Both the position numbers and the translations under genes were made by a program. Of a DNA stretch of 8,804 bases, positions 7,489 to 8,804 are shown one piece after another. This stretch comes from Bacteroidales bacterium UBA2764. Lineage in GTDB: Bacteria; Bacteroidota; Bacteroidia; Bacteroidales; Paludibacteraceae. The stretch is taken from the NCBI GenBank assembly GCA_002352705.1, contig DEIW01000058.1, forward strand, positions 5,862 to 14,665. The letters are read 5' to 3'. Below the pieces are notes generated by a model that saw nothing but the letters and a program-made list of their open reading frames with translations, did not search any database and was not told the origin of the DNA. Each line of letters begins with the position of its first letter. Position 1 is the first letter of the stretch.

Positions 7489-8804
7489 TTAAACCTCTAT
7501 AGCCGCGCATTTACGCGCTAAGTATTTAGCCTCGTCTGCATTCAGCAGCGGGGCTATTTCTTTATAGACCCGTACGTGATAGGCGTTCAGCCAGTCTATC
7601 TCGTCTTCCGTCATCAGACTCATCTCTATCAGACTCGTGTCATAGAAACAGAGTGTCAGAGTCTCGAATTGAAGCCATTCGTCTTCTGTCGTCGTCGCTT
7701 TGGTCTGCTTCGCGGGAATAACGGTTATCAGGTTCTCCGTACGGATGCCCCATTTGCCGGTACGGTATATACCCGGCTCGTCGGAGACGATGGGACCCGC
7801 CTCTAATGGAGTAGGGTTGTTGTCCGTGCGGACGTTCTGAGGACCCTCATGACAGCCTAAGAAATGTCCTACGCCGTGACCGGTTCCATGGCCGAAAGTG
7901 ATGCCGGCTTCCCACATATACTGCTTGGCGAGGGCGTCTAACTGGTTCCCGCGCGTTCCTTTAGGAAAACGGGCGCGCGCGAGAGCTATGTGACCTTTCA
8001 GAACATACGTGTAGTCTAACTTGGCTTGCGCGGGGATTCGACCGCCTAACCATACCGTGCGGGTGATATCCGTTGTGCCGTCCAAATACTGACCGCCGCT
8101 GTCTAACAGAAGCATGCCTTCCGGCTTCACCTCGGCGCATTTATCCTTCGTAGCCGCATAGTGAACGATGGCGCCGTTGCCTTGATAACCGGCTATCGTA
8201 CCGAAAGACTCTTCTACGAAATTCTCACCCATAGCCCGGAACTCATGCAGCTTTTCCATCAAGTCCCACTCGGTTAACGGGCTTTCGTCTTTTGTCTTTT
8301 TTCTTTTGTCCAATGTTTCTTCCAGCCATTTGAAGAAACGGGTTAGCGCTGCGCCGTCTTGACGCATAGCGGTCCGCTCGCCCTCTAACTCAACGGCGTT
8401 CTTCTTCGCTTTGTCGATGAGGATAGGGGATTTGATGTTCTGGGCATTTGCGCCTTGCTCCCCTCCTTTTAGGGAGGGGTCGGGGGTAGGCTTCCTGATA
8501 GCCTCGTATAGAGCCTCGTTAACCTTCGCGCCGTCGTAGTAAATAGTGCCTCTCAGACCTGCGATATAATCAAAGACCGCCTCATAGGGCTGAATGTCTA
8601 TATTGTTGAATTCCAAATAGTTACGGGCAGCGGAGTCAACCTTCTGCTCATCTACAAAGAGGGTGCATTTGTCGTCCTCCAGGATTACGTAACTGATTAC
8701 CACCGGGTTATACTCTACGTCATTGCCGCGGATGTTCAGCAACCAGGCTATCTCGTCCAACGCACTCACAATTAGTGCATAGTCTTTCGACTTTTGACTT
8801 TCGA
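7489..8804 (-). CDS. pepP: Xaa-Pro aminopeptidase (aminopeptidase P, M24B), N-terminus beyond the window
   Basis: This metallopeptidase removes an N-terminal residue preceding proline and is cytoplasmic by family. The frame is open to the right edge. A GTG at 8769 is internal, because the residues just before it (DYALIVSALDEIAWLLN) already belong to the conserved family segment. 437 residues are visible, and about 170 are probably missing compared with homologues near 600 residues. Numbering from the first whole codon at the edge, the second creatinase-like domain runs to about 103, the M24 catalytic domain covers about 140-360, and a M24_C-type C-terminal region (about 375-437) is present. 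All metal ligands are intact: D234 (LDSGGQY), D245 (TTDITRT), H309 (HGTGHGVG), E342 (SDEPG) and E356 (RTENL), with the second active-site histidine H318 in CHEGP. Oddities are PTPDPSLKGGEQ (105-116) and DKRKKTKDES (165-174), which appear inserted between conserved parts and are encoded by repetitive DNA. Its stop codon abuts that of the convergent surface-protein gene. Confidence 0.95.
   Translation of the reverse strand, partial: ESQKSKDYALIVSALDEIAWLLNIRGNDVEYNPVVISYVILEDDKCTLFVDEQKVDSAARNYLEFNNIDIQPYEAVFDYIAGLRGTIYYDGAKVNEALYEAIRKPTPDPSLKGGEQGANAQNIKSPILIDKAKKNAVELEGERTAMRQDGAALTRFFKWLEETLDKRKKTKDESPLTEWDLMEKLHEFRAMGENFVEESFGTIAGYQGNGAIVHYAATKDKCAEVKPEGMLLLDSGGQYLDGTTDITRTVWLGGRIPAQAKLDYTYVLKGHIALARARFPKGTRGNQLDALAKQYMWEAGITFGHGTGHGVGHFLGCHEGPQNVRTDNNPTPLEAGPIVSDEPGIYRTGKWGIRTENLITVIPAKQTKATTTEDEWLQFETLTLCFYDTSLIEMSLMTEDEIDWLNAYHVRVYKEIAPLLNADEAKYLARKCAAIEV
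7527..7563 (+). terminator. Possible + strand terminator lying inside the aminopeptidase 3' end
   Basis: TAGCCTCG (7527-7534) pairs with CGGGGCTA (7549-7556), with one T-G pair. After a bulged T, CTGC (7536-7539) pairs with GCAG (7545-7548) around the loop ATTCA. TTTCTTT follows at 7557-7563. It lies 39 bp past the stop of the giant surface-protein gene and points the right way to end that transcript. The T tract is interrupted, and the sequence is simultaneously coding on the opposite strand, so the match may be partly fortuitous. Confidence 0.4.
8282..8309. repeat. Heptameric tract inside the aminopeptidase gene
   Basis: On the + strand there are four consecutive 7-bp units: CTTTCGT, CTTTTGT, CTTTTTT and CTTTTGT. 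In the - strand coding frame they encode the lysine-rich stretch DKRKKTKDES, which sits between the conserved segments FFKWLEE and MEKLHEFRAM of the M24 domain. The unit resembles the one at 8784-8804. Confidence 0.75.
8455..8490. repeat. GC-rich palindromic element inserted in frame in the aminopeptidase gene
   Basis: CCCCTCC (8460-8466) and GGAGGGG (8473-8479) form a perfect 7-bp inverted repeat around a six-base centre, followed by TCGGGGGTAGG. On the coding strand it encodes PTPDPSLKGGEQ, a proline/glycine-rich peptide out of character with the surrounding domain. It lies at the linker between the second creatinase-like domain and the M24 catalytic domain, where extra residues are likely to be tolerated. 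I recall similar PTPxPSL-type peptides in unrelated Bacteroidetes proteins, which suggests a dispersed short repeat. I cannot check that here. Confidence 0.7.
8784..8804. repeat. Heptameric tract at the right edge, within the aminopeptidase gene
   Basis: Three consecutive 7-bp units, CTTTCGA, CTTTTGA and CTTTCGA, run to the last base of the window and may continue beyond it. On the - strand they encode the residues ESQKSKD just before YALIVSALDEIAW. They differ from the 8282 tract mainly at the last base of each unit (A instead of T). Confidence 0.7.

Noticed and set aside
8767..8769. GTG as the start codon of the aminopeptidase
   Set aside because: The frame stays open to the window edge and the residues before it (DYALI) fit the conserved family segment, so the true start is outside the window.
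1..8804. A new defence, phage or mobile gene system
   Set aside because: No nuclease, reverse transcriptase, transposase, integrase, toxin-antitoxin or ATPase motif is present. The genes are surface proteins plus a peptidase.

Overview
The window looks like a chromosomal stretch from an anaerobic, gut- or rumen-type member of the Bacteroidales. The evidence is a PCMD-family surface protein with a calycin-like N-terminus, giant Ig-like surface proteins with a short type IX (Por) secretion-like C-terminal tail, an A-rich translation start lacking a Shine-Dalgarno sequence, a TTTG / TAnnTTTG promoter, and a long-form aminopeptidase P of the type carried by Bacteroides relatives. No genus can be assigned from sequence alone.

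Layout: (1) 1-453, +, the 3' end of a large repetitive surface protein, open at the left edge. (2) 483-2012, +, a complete secreted calycin-like/PCMD protein 29 bp downstream, probably in the same transcript. (3) 2013-2307, a gene-free gap holding a 7-bp tandem repeat, a strong intrinsic terminator, an alternating CG purine-pyrimidine tract and a Bacteroidetes-type promoter. (4) 2308-7488, +, a 1726-residue secreted multi-domain adhesin-like protein made of InlB/Flg_new-type repeats, Big_2-like Ig domains, two copies of a beta-rich-domain/Ig/Big block, and three pairs of a GGDSIV / GCDSVY repeat. (5) 7489-8804, -, the C-terminal three quarters of an Xaa-Pro aminopeptidase, convergent with the adhesin and abutting it with no spacer.

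The three + strand proteins all end in the same roughly 26-residue tail and two share the same repeat module, so the cluster reads as a set of co-exported cell-surface proteins, probably for adhesion or glycan contact. The aminopeptidase is a cytoplasmic housekeeping peptidase with no evident functional link. Its coding sequence has been invaded by short repetitive DNA: a GC-rich palindrome encoding PTPDPSLKGGEQ, and two heptameric tracts. I see no defence system, phage, insertion sequence, CRISPR array, tRNA or rRNA. The most unusual signals are the short shared secretion tail and the repeat insertions inside the aminopeptidase gene.
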